NCBI GenBank assembly: GCA_030829155.1
Contig: JAURBD010000047.1
Span: 1-11,533 of the forward strand
Reading direction: 5' to 3'
From: Flavobacteriaceae bacterium
GTDB taxonomy: Bacteria > Bacteroidota > Bacteroidia > Flavobacteriales > Flavobacteriaceae
Length of the DNA: 11,533 nt
In this document: in pieces, positions 5,233-11,533 of the stretch
How the letters are laid out: every line of letters begins with the position of its first letter
How positions within the stretch are numbered: position 1 is the stretch's first letter
The notes under the pieces: model-generated
What the model was told of the DNA's origin: nothing
Databases searched by the model: none
Seen by the model: only the letters and a program-made list of their open reading frames with translations
Made by a program: the position numbers and the translations under genes

Positions 5233-7419
5233 ATGAATTCAATTCGATTTGATGCACTTAATAAATTAGCAAAAACAAAAGCTAAGATTTCAGATGCTGA
5301 TTATTCAAAAACTCCTCAATATGCTCAAAACGTTTTCAACGACATAGTTCTGCAACGTTCTCTTAACCAACAAGCTTATGATGAAATTTCAAAGGCAATT
5401 TTTAAGGGAACCAAAATATCAAGATCCTTGGCTGATCAAATTGCTGCTGCAATGAAATCTTGGGCATCTTCCAAAAACGTTACTCATTACACACATTGGT
5501 TTCAACCACTAACTGGAGCAACAGCAGAAAAACACGAATCCTTTTTTGACTTATCAAACAGTTCAGAGGCTATTGAACGTTTTGATGGTAGTCAATTGGT
5601 ACAACAAGATCCGGATGCTTCTAGCTTTCCAAGTGGAGGGATTCGAAATACATTTGAGGCCAGAGGATATACAGCTTGGGATCCAACTTCTCCAGCCTTT
5701 ATTTATGGGAATACCCTTTGTATACCCACTATTTTTGTTTCATACACAGGAGAGGCATTAGATTATAAAACACCCTTATTGCGTTCAACTTCTGCTTTAG
5801 ATAAAGCAGCCACTGATATTGCAAAGTTTTTTGATAAAAACACTTTAAAAGTATCGGCAACCTTGGGGTGGGAACAAGAATATTTTTTGGTGGATCAAAC
5901 ACTTGCAGCATCCCGTCCTGATTTGATTTTGACAGGTCGTACTTTGATGGGACACGAGTCCTCCAAAGGTCAACAATTAAACGATCATTATTTTGGTTCT
6001 ATTCCCCCACGAGTTTTAGCATTTATGCAGGAATTAGAACATCATAGTTTGATTTTGGGAATCCCTGTAAAAACTAGACACAACGAAGTAGCTCCAGCTC
6101 AATTTGAATTAGCACCCATTTATGAAGAAGTTAATCTATCAGTTGACCACAATACACTGCTTACAGATTTAATGAATAAAATTGCTGAAAAACATAATTT
6201 CACAGTTCTTCTGCACGAAAAACCTTTTTCTGGAATAAACGGATCTGGCAAACACAACAACTGGTCACTGAAAACAAATACTGGAATAAATTTACTTAGC
6301 CCAGGTAAAACTCCGATGAATAACTTACAATTCTTGACCTTTTTTATAAATACTATTGCTGCTGTAATGAAACATGAATCTTTACTTCAAGCAAGTATCG
6401 TATCGGCAAGTAATGAATTGCGTTTGGGAACCGATGAAGCTCCACTTCCAATAATTTCTGTTTTCATTGGGGAACAACTAACCGAAGTACTTAACAATTT
6501 GGAGCAAGTTTCAAAAGGAAAACTTTCCCCAAAAGAAAAAACAGACTTGAAACTTAATGTAATTGGTAAAATTCCTGAAATACTTTTAGATAATACAGAT
6601 CGAAATAGAACCTCACCGTTTGCATTTACTGGGAATAAATTTGAATTTAGAGCAGTTGGTTCCAAAACGAATTGTGCCAAACCCATGACGGTTTTAAATT
6701 CTATTGTTGCCGAACAATTAATTGATTTTAAGAAAAAAGTAGATTTACATCTTCAAAACCCCAAGATGAAAAAAGATGATGCAATTTTCAATGAATTGCG
6801 GGATTCTATTAAATACATACGAACAATTCTTTTTGAAGGAGATGGATACAGTAAGTCGTGGATAAAACAAGCTAAAAAAAGAGGTTTAAGTCCTTTAACC
6901 TCTACTCCAGATGCGCTCAAGGAGTATAGCTCCAAAAAAAGTGTTGAACTTTTCAAAAATTTAAATGTATTCAGTAAGAGAGAACTTGATGCAAGGGTTG
7001 AAATAGATTTACAACAATATATACTTACCCTGCAAATAGAAGGCAGAACTTTGGGAGATATTGCCAGAAATCATATCATTCCTACTGCAATTCAATATCA
7101 AAATACGTTGATTGAAAATGTTAAAGGACTTAAAGAAATTTATAATTCTAGTTTTGAGAAGTATGCGAAAGAGCAAATGTTGCTGATTGAACGTATTTCA
7201 GGTCATATAGAGCAGATCAATACTGGGGTAAATGATATGATTGCAGAAAGAAAGAAAGCAAATCTAATAGAAGATAATTTTGATAAATCAAATGCTTATC
7301 ATACTCGGGTAAAACCTTACTTTGATACCATTCGATATCATTGCGATAAACTTGAACTCTTGGTTGATAATTCCAAATGGCCTTTAGCAAAATATAGAGA
7401 ACTTCTTTTTTCGCGTTAA
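5233..7419 (+). CDS. glnN: Glutamine synthetase type III (GSIII)
   Basis: The 728-residue product has the usual length of the Bacteroides GlnN family, far longer than GSI or GSII. It performs the same ATP-dependent glutamate-to-glutamine reaction in the cytoplasm. Visible catalytic motifs are TLGWEQEYF (210-218, Glu214 and Glu216), RHNEVAPAQFELAP (282-295), NGSGKHNNW (336-344, His341) and NRTSPFAFTGNKFEFR (458-473). The N-terminal GSIII-specific region is present (GGIRNTFEARGYTAWDP near 135-151). The helical C-terminal part (about 560-728) ends in a coiled-coil-like stretch and shows no catalytic motifs. The frame is intact. ATG 5233 is supported by the -7 box at 5199-5206. It is divergent from GSII, and the pair probably shares nitrogen control through the intergenic region. 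Confidence 0.95.
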   Translation: MNSIRFDALNKLAKTKAKISDADYSKTPQYAQNVFNDIVLQRSLNQQAYDEISKAIFKGTKISRSLADQIAAAMKSWASSKNVTHYTHWFQPLTGATAEKHESFFDLSNSSEAIERFDGSQLVQQDPDASSFPSGGIRNTFEARGYTAWDPTSPAFIYGNTLCIPTIFVSYTGEALDYKTPLLRSTSALDKAATDIAKFFDKNTLKVSATLGWEQEYFLVDQTLAASRPDLILTGRTLMGHESSKGQQLNDHYFGSIPPRVLAFMQELEHHSLILGIPVKTRHNEVAPAQFELAPIYEEVNLSVDHNTLLTDLMNKIAEKHNFTVLLHEKPFSGINGSGKHNNWSLKTNTGINLLSPGKTPMNNLQFLTFFINTIAAVMKHESLLQASIVSASNELRLGTDEAPLPIISVFIGEQLTEVLNNLEQVSKGKLSPKEKTDLKLNVIGKIPEILLDNTDRNRTSPFAFTGNKFEFRAVGSKTNCAKPMTVLNSIVAEQLIDFKKKVDLHLQNPKMKKDDAIFNELRDSIKYIRTILFEGDGYSKSWIKQAKKRGLSPLTSTPDALKEYSSKKSVELFKNLNVFSKRELDARVEIDLQQYILTLQIEGRTLGDIARNHIIPTAIQYQNTLIENVKGLKEIYNSSFEKYAKEQMLLIERISGHIEQINTGVNDMIAERKKANLIEDNFDKSNAYHTRVKPYFDTIRYHCDKLELLVDNSKWPLAKYRELLFSR

Positions 7420-7481
7420 TGAATTCTGAGCCGAAGATAAAAGGGTCTAAATTAGCTTTAGGTAAAGGAAATAAATTGATG

Positions 7482-7489
7482 TATTTTTG
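7482..7489 (+). promoter_or_regulatory. -7 box of purM
   Basis: TATTTTTG is a perfect TAnnTTTG, 18 bases before the purM ATG, so the leader would be only about 12 bases. The -33 region (TTTAGG near 7457-7462) is a weak match. This suggests purM is transcribed separately from the glutamine synthetase gene. Confidence 0.5.
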
Positions 7490-7507
7490 CACTAAATAAA
7501 AGCTTGT

Positions 7508-8689
7508 ATGAGTAAAATCTCCAGTGATCGATATCGCCTTAGGGGTGTTTCAGCCCAAAAAGAAGATGTTCATAATGCCATTAAAAACATTAACAAAGGT
7601 CTTTTTCCTAAAGCTTTTTGTAAAATAGTTCCAGATCATTTGACTGGCAGCGAAGATCACTGTATCGTTATGCATGCTGATGGAGCAGGGACCAAATCAT
7701 CACTTGCCTATGCTTATTGGAAAGAAACTGGAGATTTATCTGTTTGGAAAGGAGTAGCACAAGATGCTCTGATCATGAACATCGACGATTTGCTTTGTGT
7801 AGGAGCTTCGCAAAATATATTGTTGTCATCTACTATAGGTAGAAATAAGAACAGGATTCCAGGAGAAGTTTTAGCAGCTATAATCAACGGAACAGAGGAA
7901 TTAATTGAAGAATTAAAAGACTATGGAGTCTCCATTCACAGTACTGGAGGTGAAACTGCTGATGTAGGAGATTTGGTACAAACTATCATTGTAGATTCAA
8001 CGGTAACTGCCCGTATGAATCGATCAGATGTTATTGACAACGCCAAAATTCAAGCGGGTGATGTTATTGTTGGTTTGGCATCTTTTGGTCAGGCTACCTA
8101 TGAAAAAGAATACAATGGAGGGATGGGAAGTAATGGACTTACCTCAGCTCGACATGATGTGTTCAATAAAAACTTAAAAAATAAATATCCCGAAACTTTT
8201 GATGCAAGTGTACCTGAAAACCTCATCTATTCTGGATCTAAAAATTTGACAGATCTTGTTCAAGATAGTACTTTGAATGCCGGAAAGCTTGTCCTTTCAC
8301 CAACTCGAACTTATGCACCCATTATTCAGGAAATATTGAATACTGTTGACCGGAGTCAACTTCACGGAATGGTCCATTGCAGTGGTGGTGCACAGACTAA
8401 GATTTTAAATTTTATAGATACCTTACATATCATCAAAGACAATCTATTTGATACTCCTACTTTGTTTAAAATGATACAAGAAGAATCAGGAACCTCCTGG
8501 AAAGAAATGTACGAGGTATTTAATATGGGACACCGAATGGAGCTCTATGTAGCTCCTGCACTTGCAGAAGAAATTATTAAGATATCAGAGTCTTTCGATG
8601 TACAGGCTAAAATCGTGGGAAGAGTAGAGAAATCAAATCAAAAGGAATTAACTATCCAAGGGACTCACGGAAAATTTTATTATTCTTAA
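7508..8689 (+). CDS. purM: Phosphoribosylformylglycinamidine cyclo-ligase (AIR synthase)
   Basis: The 393-residue enzyme closes the imidazole ring of FGAM to AIR with ATP, step five of purine synthesis, in the cytoplasm. It has the PurM pattern: HADGAGTKSSLA (56-67), GVAQDALIMNIDDLLCVGA (82-100), HSTGGETADVG (144-154), GDVIVGLASFG (184-194), GGMGSNGLTSARH (204-216) and, in the C-terminal domain, MVHCSGGAQTKI. It is about 45 residues longer than the E. coli enzyme because of extra segments in the middle and C-terminal part, which is normal for Bacteroidota. The frame is intact and starts at ATG 7508. The downstream lipoprotein gene begins 31 bases after its stop without a clear terminator, so some read-through is possible. 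Some databases label this form only as AIR synthase-related. Confidence 0.88.
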   Translation: MSKISSDRYRLRGVSAQKEDVHNAIKNINKGLFPKAFCKIVPDHLTGSEDHCIVMHADGAGTKSSLAYAYWKETGDLSVWKGVAQDALIMNIDDLLCVGASQNILLSSTIGRNKNRIPGEVLAAIINGTEELIEELKDYGVSIHSTGGETADVGDLVQTIIVDSTVTARMNRSDVIDNAKIQAGDVIVGLASFGQATYEKEYNGGMGSNGLTSARHDVFNKNLKNKYPETFDASVPENLIYSGSKNLTDLVQDSTLNAGKLVLSPTRTYAPIIQEILNTVDRSQLHGMVHCSGGAQTKILNFIDTLHIIKDNLFDTPTLFKMIQEESGTSWKEMYEVFNMGHRMELYVAPALAEEIIKISESFDVQAKIVGRVEKSNQKELTIQGTHGKFYYS

Positions 8690-8720
8690 ACTTTTGACAT
8701 TATTTTTAATAATTTTAAAT

Positions 8721-9542
8721 ATGAAAAATAAATTGATAAAATCTTTGATACCCAAATCAAGACCAATAATCTTAAAACTATTCAGCTTATTTCTTGTGTT
8801 GTCTTGTGGGGGGGGTGATGACGATGATACTACATTTGATAACACTTCAAATGAAATTATAACAGTAATTACCGCCTCAGATTTTTTGGTCACAATTCCT
8901 GAAAACCCAGAAGATGGTGAATCTCTTGGCAGCATTGAAGCCTCAGTAAACCAAGGAACACTTGAATTCAGTATTATATCTCAAAGCGTTCCAGATGCAT
9001 TAGAAGTCAATAGTTCAACAGGCGAAGTAACAGTCGCAGACTCTTCTCTTTTTGTTTTTCAAAATGTTCAAAGTTTGACAGCTAATGTTCGCATAACTTC
9101 TGGAAATATTATAAAAGATATTACAGTAACCATAAACTTGACAAGAGTTATAGAATATAATATATGGGATGGAGAGATTATTGCTTTTTCAAAAGAGAAT
9201 GGAGCAGATCCAACATTGACTAGTAGTCAAGATTATATTACTGATAATGTAAAAATCACAAGAGGTAATGATGGAGGGCAATTCTATAATATTGTTGTAG
9301 AATCGTCCTATGATAAAGATAATAGTCCAGTTGGTACCGAGTGGGCTTTGGGAACAATTGATGAAATATCAACTTTAGCTTTTGAGCCTTTTAGGGCAGC
9401 AACAGGAAAGCCCACTAATGCGGTAGGTAAAAACATGGTTTTACATCTGATCACAGATGATGTATACCTTTCAGTAAAAATAATTTCATGGGCAAAAGGG
9501 AAAAATGGAGGGTTTACCTATGAACGCTCAACTCAAAATTAA
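8721..9542 (+). CDS. Lipoprotein with cadherin-like domain and uncharacterised C-terminal domain
   Basis: The 273-residue product has a lipoprotein signal with lipobox VLSC (Cys29) directly followed by GGGDDDDTT. A Gly/Asp-rich tail after the Cys resembles the surface-export signal of flavobacterial lipoproteins. Residues about 50-140 look like a cadherin-type beta sandwich (IPENPEDGESLGSIEA, then LEVNSSTGEVTVADSSLF). Residues about 147-273 (from IWDGEII, with TDNVKITRGNDGGQFYNI and GTEWALGT, ending GGFTYERS) form a second compact domain whose function I do not know, though similar tails occur in marine flavobacterial proteins. ATG 8721 is chosen over an in-frame TTG at 8694 because it puts the charged start right before the hydrophobic core. 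An 8-G tract (8808-8815) encodes the Gly run. The stop overlaps the next start (TAATG), so translation is probably coupled to the thioredoxin-like gene. Confidence 0.82.
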   Translation: MKNKLIKSLIPKSRPIILKLFSLFLVLSCGGGDDDDTTFDNTSNEIITVITASDFLVTIPENPEDGESLGSIEASVNQGTLEFSIISQSVPDALEVNSSTGEVTVADSSLFVFQNVQSLTANVRITSGNIIKDITVTINLTRVIEYNIWDGEIIAFSKENGADPTLTSSQDYITDNVKITRGNDGGQFYNIVVESSYDKDNSPVGTEWALGTIDEISTLAFEPFRAATGKPTNAVGKNMVLHLITDDVYLSVKIISWAKGKNGGFTYERSTQN

Positions 9543-9982
9543 TGAAAAAGAAGATTTTATTTTTGTTTTATGTATTAGTTATAATGATTCCTTTTAATCT
9601 ATTGGCACAAGATTGGCGAACCAATTGGGATGCAGCAAAAGTTGAGGCAAAAAAAGAAAACAAGAAGTTGATTTTAGTTTTTTCAGGTTCCGATTGGTGT
9701 ATTCCTTGCATCAAATTGGAGAAAGAAATTTGGAAAGACCCTACCTTCAATGAGTATGCTAAGAAAAACTATATCCTTTTTCGTGCGGATTTTCCCAAAA
9801 GGAAAAAAAACAAACTAGACAATTCAATTCAAAAACGTAATGATATGTTAGCAATTGAGTATAACCCAAATGGGTATTTTCCATTGGTAGTTGTTATGGA
9901 TTCTAATGAGAATGTGTTGGGTCGTTTGGGGTATGAAAAAACTCTACCTAAAGATTATATTTCACGTATTAATCAATTTTAA
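9542..9982 (+). CDS. Exported thioredoxin-like protein (CIPC active site)
   Basis: The 146-residue product has a signal peptide (MKKK, hydrophobic core, LLA at 20-22, then QDW) and one thioredoxin fold. The active site SDWCIPC has Cys53 and Cys56, and NGYFPLVVV supplies the cis-proline loop. The WxTNWDAAKVEAKKENKKLIL start and the GSDWC context place it with small periplasmic thioredoxin_7-type proteins and not with cytoplasmic TrxA. A Lys-rich insert (KRKKNK) follows the third strand. It probably reduces or forms disulfides in the periplasm. Its neighbour two genes down, the DUF4266 protein, has two cysteines in its last four residues and is an attractive substrate, but that is inference. 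The gene overlaps the lipoprotein stop by one base, and ApbE starts one base after its stop. Confidence 0.87.
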   Translation: MKKKILFLFYVLVIMIPFNLLAQDWRTNWDAAKVEAKKENKKLILVFSGSDWCIPCIKLEKEIWKDPTFNEYAKKNYILFRADFPKRKKNKLDNSIQKRNDMLAIEYNPNGYFPLVVVMDSNENVLGRLGYEKTLPKDYISRINQF

Positions 9983-9983
9983 A

Positions 9984-10976
9984 TTGAAAATTAAAACTTT
10001 TTATTTTCTGATTATTATTAGCTTGGGGTTTTTCTCATCCCTGTTTTCTCAACAGATATATTCTGAATCTCATATGCTCATGGGTTCTACTTTTGAGTTA
10101 ACTGTAGTTATGGAAAATGAAAAGACAGCAGCTAACTATATTGAACAGGCAAAGAATGAAATTATTCGAATCGAAAAATTGATATCTTCTTGGGATAAAG
10201 ACTCTGAAACTGCTAAGATAAATAGTAATGCAGGAATTGAACCCATTAAAGTTTCGAAAGAACTTTTTGATTTAATTGATAGAGCCCAAAAAATATCAAA
10301 AATTACTTCTGGTGCTTTTGATATTACTTTTGCTGCAATAGATCAAATCTGGAATTTTGATGGAGGAGTTTCTGAAATGCCAGACCTTGGGGTTATTCAA
10401 AATTCAATTTCCAAAATTGGATTCCATAAATTAGAGTTGAACAAAAAAAAAAGAACTGTTTTTTTACCAGAAAAGGGAATGAAAATAGGTTTTGGTGGTA
10501 TTGGTAAAGGTTATGCTGCTGACCAAGCTAAAAAGATATTGATTAGTAGGGGAGTAAAGGGAGGGATTATCAATGCCTCTGGCGATATGAACACCTGGGG
10601 AAAACAACCTGATGGTTCACCTTGGACTATAGGAATAATAAATCCAATGAATAAAGAAAAAGTATTTTCCTGGCTTTCACTTGAGCATGATGCAGTAGTT
10701 ACTTCAGGTAATTATGAAAAATTCACCCTAATTGATGGAGAACGTTTTAGTCATATTGTTGACCCAAGAACAGGAATTCCTTCAAAAGGAATTATAAGTT
10801 CCACTATTTTTGCCAATAAAGCAGAACTGGCTGACGCTTTAGCTACAGCAACTTTTGTGATGGGAGTAGATTCTGGAATGTTTTTAATTAATCAACTTCC
10901 AAATATAGAAGCCATTTTGATTGATGATAATGGAGTTATTTATAAATCTAAAAATATAGAAATTGAAAAAAATTAA
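9984..10976 (+). CDS. apbE: FAD:protein FMN transferase (ApbE), exported
   Basis: ApbE splits FAD and attaches FMN covalently to Thr/Ser of target proteins, with Mg2+, outside the cytoplasmic membrane. Seen here: MGSTFEL (33-39), ISSWDKDSETAKINSNAG (67-84), FDITFAAIDQIWNFDG (112-127), the FAD-binding IGFGGIGKGYAAD (168-180), INASGDMNTWG (196-206), VTSGNYEKF (239-247), FSHIVDPRTGIPS (255-267) and the Mg-site ELADALATATFVMG (281-294). No key motif is missing. I choose TTG 9984: it gives 330 residues with a clean signal peptide (KIKTFYFLIIISLGFFSSLFSQQ) and starts one base after the thioredoxin stop. The longer frame from ATG 9891 only adds residues read out of frame within that gene. A 10-A run lies at 10443-10452. 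No clear target carrying the usual SGAT-type motif is in the window. Confidence 0.92.
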   Translation: MKIKTFYFLIIISLGFFSSLFSQQIYSESHMLMGSTFELTVVMENEKTAANYIEQAKNEIIRIEKLISSWDKDSETAKINSNAGIEPIKVSKELFDLIDRAQKISKITSGAFDITFAAIDQIWNFDGGVSEMPDLGVIQNSISKIGFHKLELNKKKRTVFLPEKGMKIGFGGIGKGYAADQAKKILISRGVKGGIINASGDMNTWGKQPDGSPWTIGIINPMNKEKVFSWLSLEHDAVVTSGNYEKFTLIDGERFSHIVDPRTGIPSKGIISSTIFANKAELADALATATFVMGVDSGMFLINQLPNIEAILIDDNGVIYKSKNIEIEKN

Positions 10977-11181
10977 ATTCAAATTAATACTGTTTGTAGT
11001 ACTTCTTTCAAGTAGTAGTTGTGTTACTGTGAAGGAATATAATAAGGTTTATTTGAATGATCTGGATATGAAATTGAAATCTCCATTATTTGAACGTTTC
11101 GAAACTACTTATCATATCTATAGAGAAGCAGCAGCAGGTGCAAATGGAGGTAAAACCGGGGGAGGTTGTGGGTGTAATTAA
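10963..11181 (+). CDS. DUF4266 small lipoprotein with GGGCGCN C-terminus
   Basis: This 72-residue protein has a lysine-rich start, a hydrophobic core and a lipobox-like LLSSSSC (Cys20), so the mature form is only about 53 residues, probably lipid-anchored. After Cys20 come VTVKEYNKVYLNDLDMKL, then HIYREAAAGANGGKTGGG and CGCN at the end (Cys69, Cys71). The Tyr-x-x-x-Leu-x-Asp-x-x-Met pattern, the REAA segment and the terminal Gly-Gly-Gly-Cys-Gly-Cys-Asn fit DUF4266 as I know it. The function is unknown. The strictly kept tail suggests a metal site, a disulfide or a modification site. The start is TTG 10963, overlapping the end of ApbE by 14 bases; there is no in-frame ATG before the signal core. 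The tail codons overlap the start of the DUF3570 gene. Confidence 0.85.
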   Translation: MKKIKFKLILFVVLLSSSSCVTVKEYNKVYLNDLDMKLKSPLFERFETTYHIYREAAAGANGGKTGGGCGCN

Positions 11182-11533
11182 ATCAATTTTTATTTATATT
11201 ATTTCGAGTATTGGTTTTTTGGGTTATGCTCAAAACGATAGTATTTTGACTTACAAAAAGAAAATTCTTGAAGCAATAGAGGTCGATCTTTTGATGGGGT
11301 ATTATGAACAAGAAGGGATTCATGCATCAGTAACTGGGGGAATAGGTAATGAAGATTTACAAAATATAGCCCCAACTGTGGTAATCCGTATTCCATTGAA
11401 TGATGATGATGTTCTTACCGTTGATGCAGGTTTATCTGCTTATACTTCTGCAAGTTCAAGTAATGGAAATCCCTTTAATCAAACAGGAGCTTCCGAAAGT
11501 GGTTATGATGAGGATAATTCCGGTAGAGGACCA
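11168..11533 (+). CDS. DUF3570 protein, N-terminal part (probable outer-membrane beta-barrel), 3' truncated
   Basis: The frame is open to the window edge, 122 codons so far. Residues 1-22 form a signal peptide (KSIFIYIISSIGFLGYAQ). Then come ILEAIEVDLLMGYYEQEG, VTGGIGNEDLQNIAPTVVIR, LTVDAGLSAYTSASSSNG and SGYDEDNSGRG. The EVDLL-x-x-YYEQ-x-G, VTGGIG-x-E-x-L and YTSASS motifs are the N-terminal hallmarks of DUF3570, a family that regularly sits next to DUF4266. Alternating strands with aromatic residues suggest a barrel, but the full protein would be needed. The start is uncertain: GTG 11168 (14-base overlap with DUF4266) or, less usual, ATT 11177. The GGAGG at 11161-11165 is well spaced only for the second, but it also encodes glycines and Bacteroidota rarely use such sites. 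Confidence 0.82.
   Translation, partial: MGVIKSIFIYIISSIGFLGYAQNDSILTYKKKILEAIEVDLLMGYYEQEGIHASVTGGIGNEDLQNIAPTVVIRIPLNDDDVLTVDAGLSAYTSASSSNGNPFNQTGASESGYDEDNSGRGP

Noticed and set aside
7217..7492. Minus-strand frame across the end of GSIII and the purM promoter
   Set aside because: It overlaps intact GSIII codons and a good plus-strand promoter and shows no protein motif.
8694..8720. TTG start nine codons upstream of the lipoprotein ATG
   Set aside because: It would add MTLFLIILN before a normal lysine-rich signal start; ATG 8721 gives a standard lipoprotein signal.
9198..9215. NGADPT in the lipoprotein as an ApbE flavinylation site
   Set aside because: The known pattern needs Ser/Thr before Gly-Ala and after it; here these are Asn and Asp, so only Gly-Ala and a final Thr match.
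9891..9983. ATG 9891 as the apbE start
   Set aside because: The extra 31 residues are read out of frame through the end of the thioredoxin gene and bury the signal peptide; TTG 9984 fits family length and operon spacing.
11151..11181. GANGGKT in the DUF4266 tail as an ApbE flavinylation site
   Set aside because: It has Gly-Ala but lacks the flanking Ser/Thr pattern and the spacing to the Thr is wrong; DUF4266 members as I recall them do not keep a Thr there.
1..11533. CRISPR arrays, insertion sequences, rRNA genes, defence systems
   Set aside because: No repeat-spacer pattern, transposase motif, rRNA segment or defence-type protein was seen on either strand.

Overview
The window is AT-rich DNA from a member of the Bacteroidota, most likely a marine Flavobacteriaceae. 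The evidence is a set of family-typical proteins (type II and type III glutamine synthetases side by side, a long Bacteroidota-type PurM, a membrane-anchored TPR/LuxR-type regulator, a Gly-Asp-rich lipoprotein start, and a DUF4266/DUF3570 pair), Bacteroidota -7 boxes (TAnnTTTG) in front of several genes, and almost no Shine-Dalgarno sequences. The exact species cannot be told from the sequence.

Layout. Bases 1-115 hold the end of a small cupredoxin-like protein. A short direct repeat, a bidirectional terminator and a minus-strand tRNA-Arg(ACG) with its own promoter follow (231-469). Bases 470-975 are gene-poor, with one doubtful 47-codon ORF. Then come a possible 25-residue membrane microprotein (1017-1094) and, one base later, a 577-residue membrane-anchored TPR regulator with a C-terminal LuxR-type HTH (1096-2829). 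A Na+/Ca2+ exchanger (3020-3958) converges through a shared hairpin terminator on a minus-strand type II glutamine synthetase (4010-5020). A divergent intergenic region with a dyad and G-tracts separates this from a type III glutamine synthetase (5233-7419). PurM (7508-8689) has its own promoter.

The right end (8721 to the window edge) is the most interesting part. It is a tightly packed, probably translationally coupled operon: lipoprotein with a cadherin-like domain, exported thioredoxin-like protein (CIPC), exported FAD:protein FMN transferase (ApbE), tiny DUF4266 lipoprotein ending in GGGCGCN, and the start of a DUF3570 protein that is probably an outer-membrane beta-barrel. Junctions are a 1-base overlap (TAATG), a 1-base gap and two 14-base overlaps, and the last three genes appear to start at TTG, TTG and GTG. 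All five products carry export signals, so the operon looks like a cell-envelope module that combines thiol chemistry, covalent flavin transfer and a small Cys/Gly-tailed lipoprotein. Its biochemical role is not known to me.

The middle genes are core metabolism: GSII and GSIII both make glutamine from glutamate and ammonia, and PurM acts one step after the glutamine-consuming PurL reaction of purine synthesis, so 4010-8689 has a loose nitrogen/purine theme.
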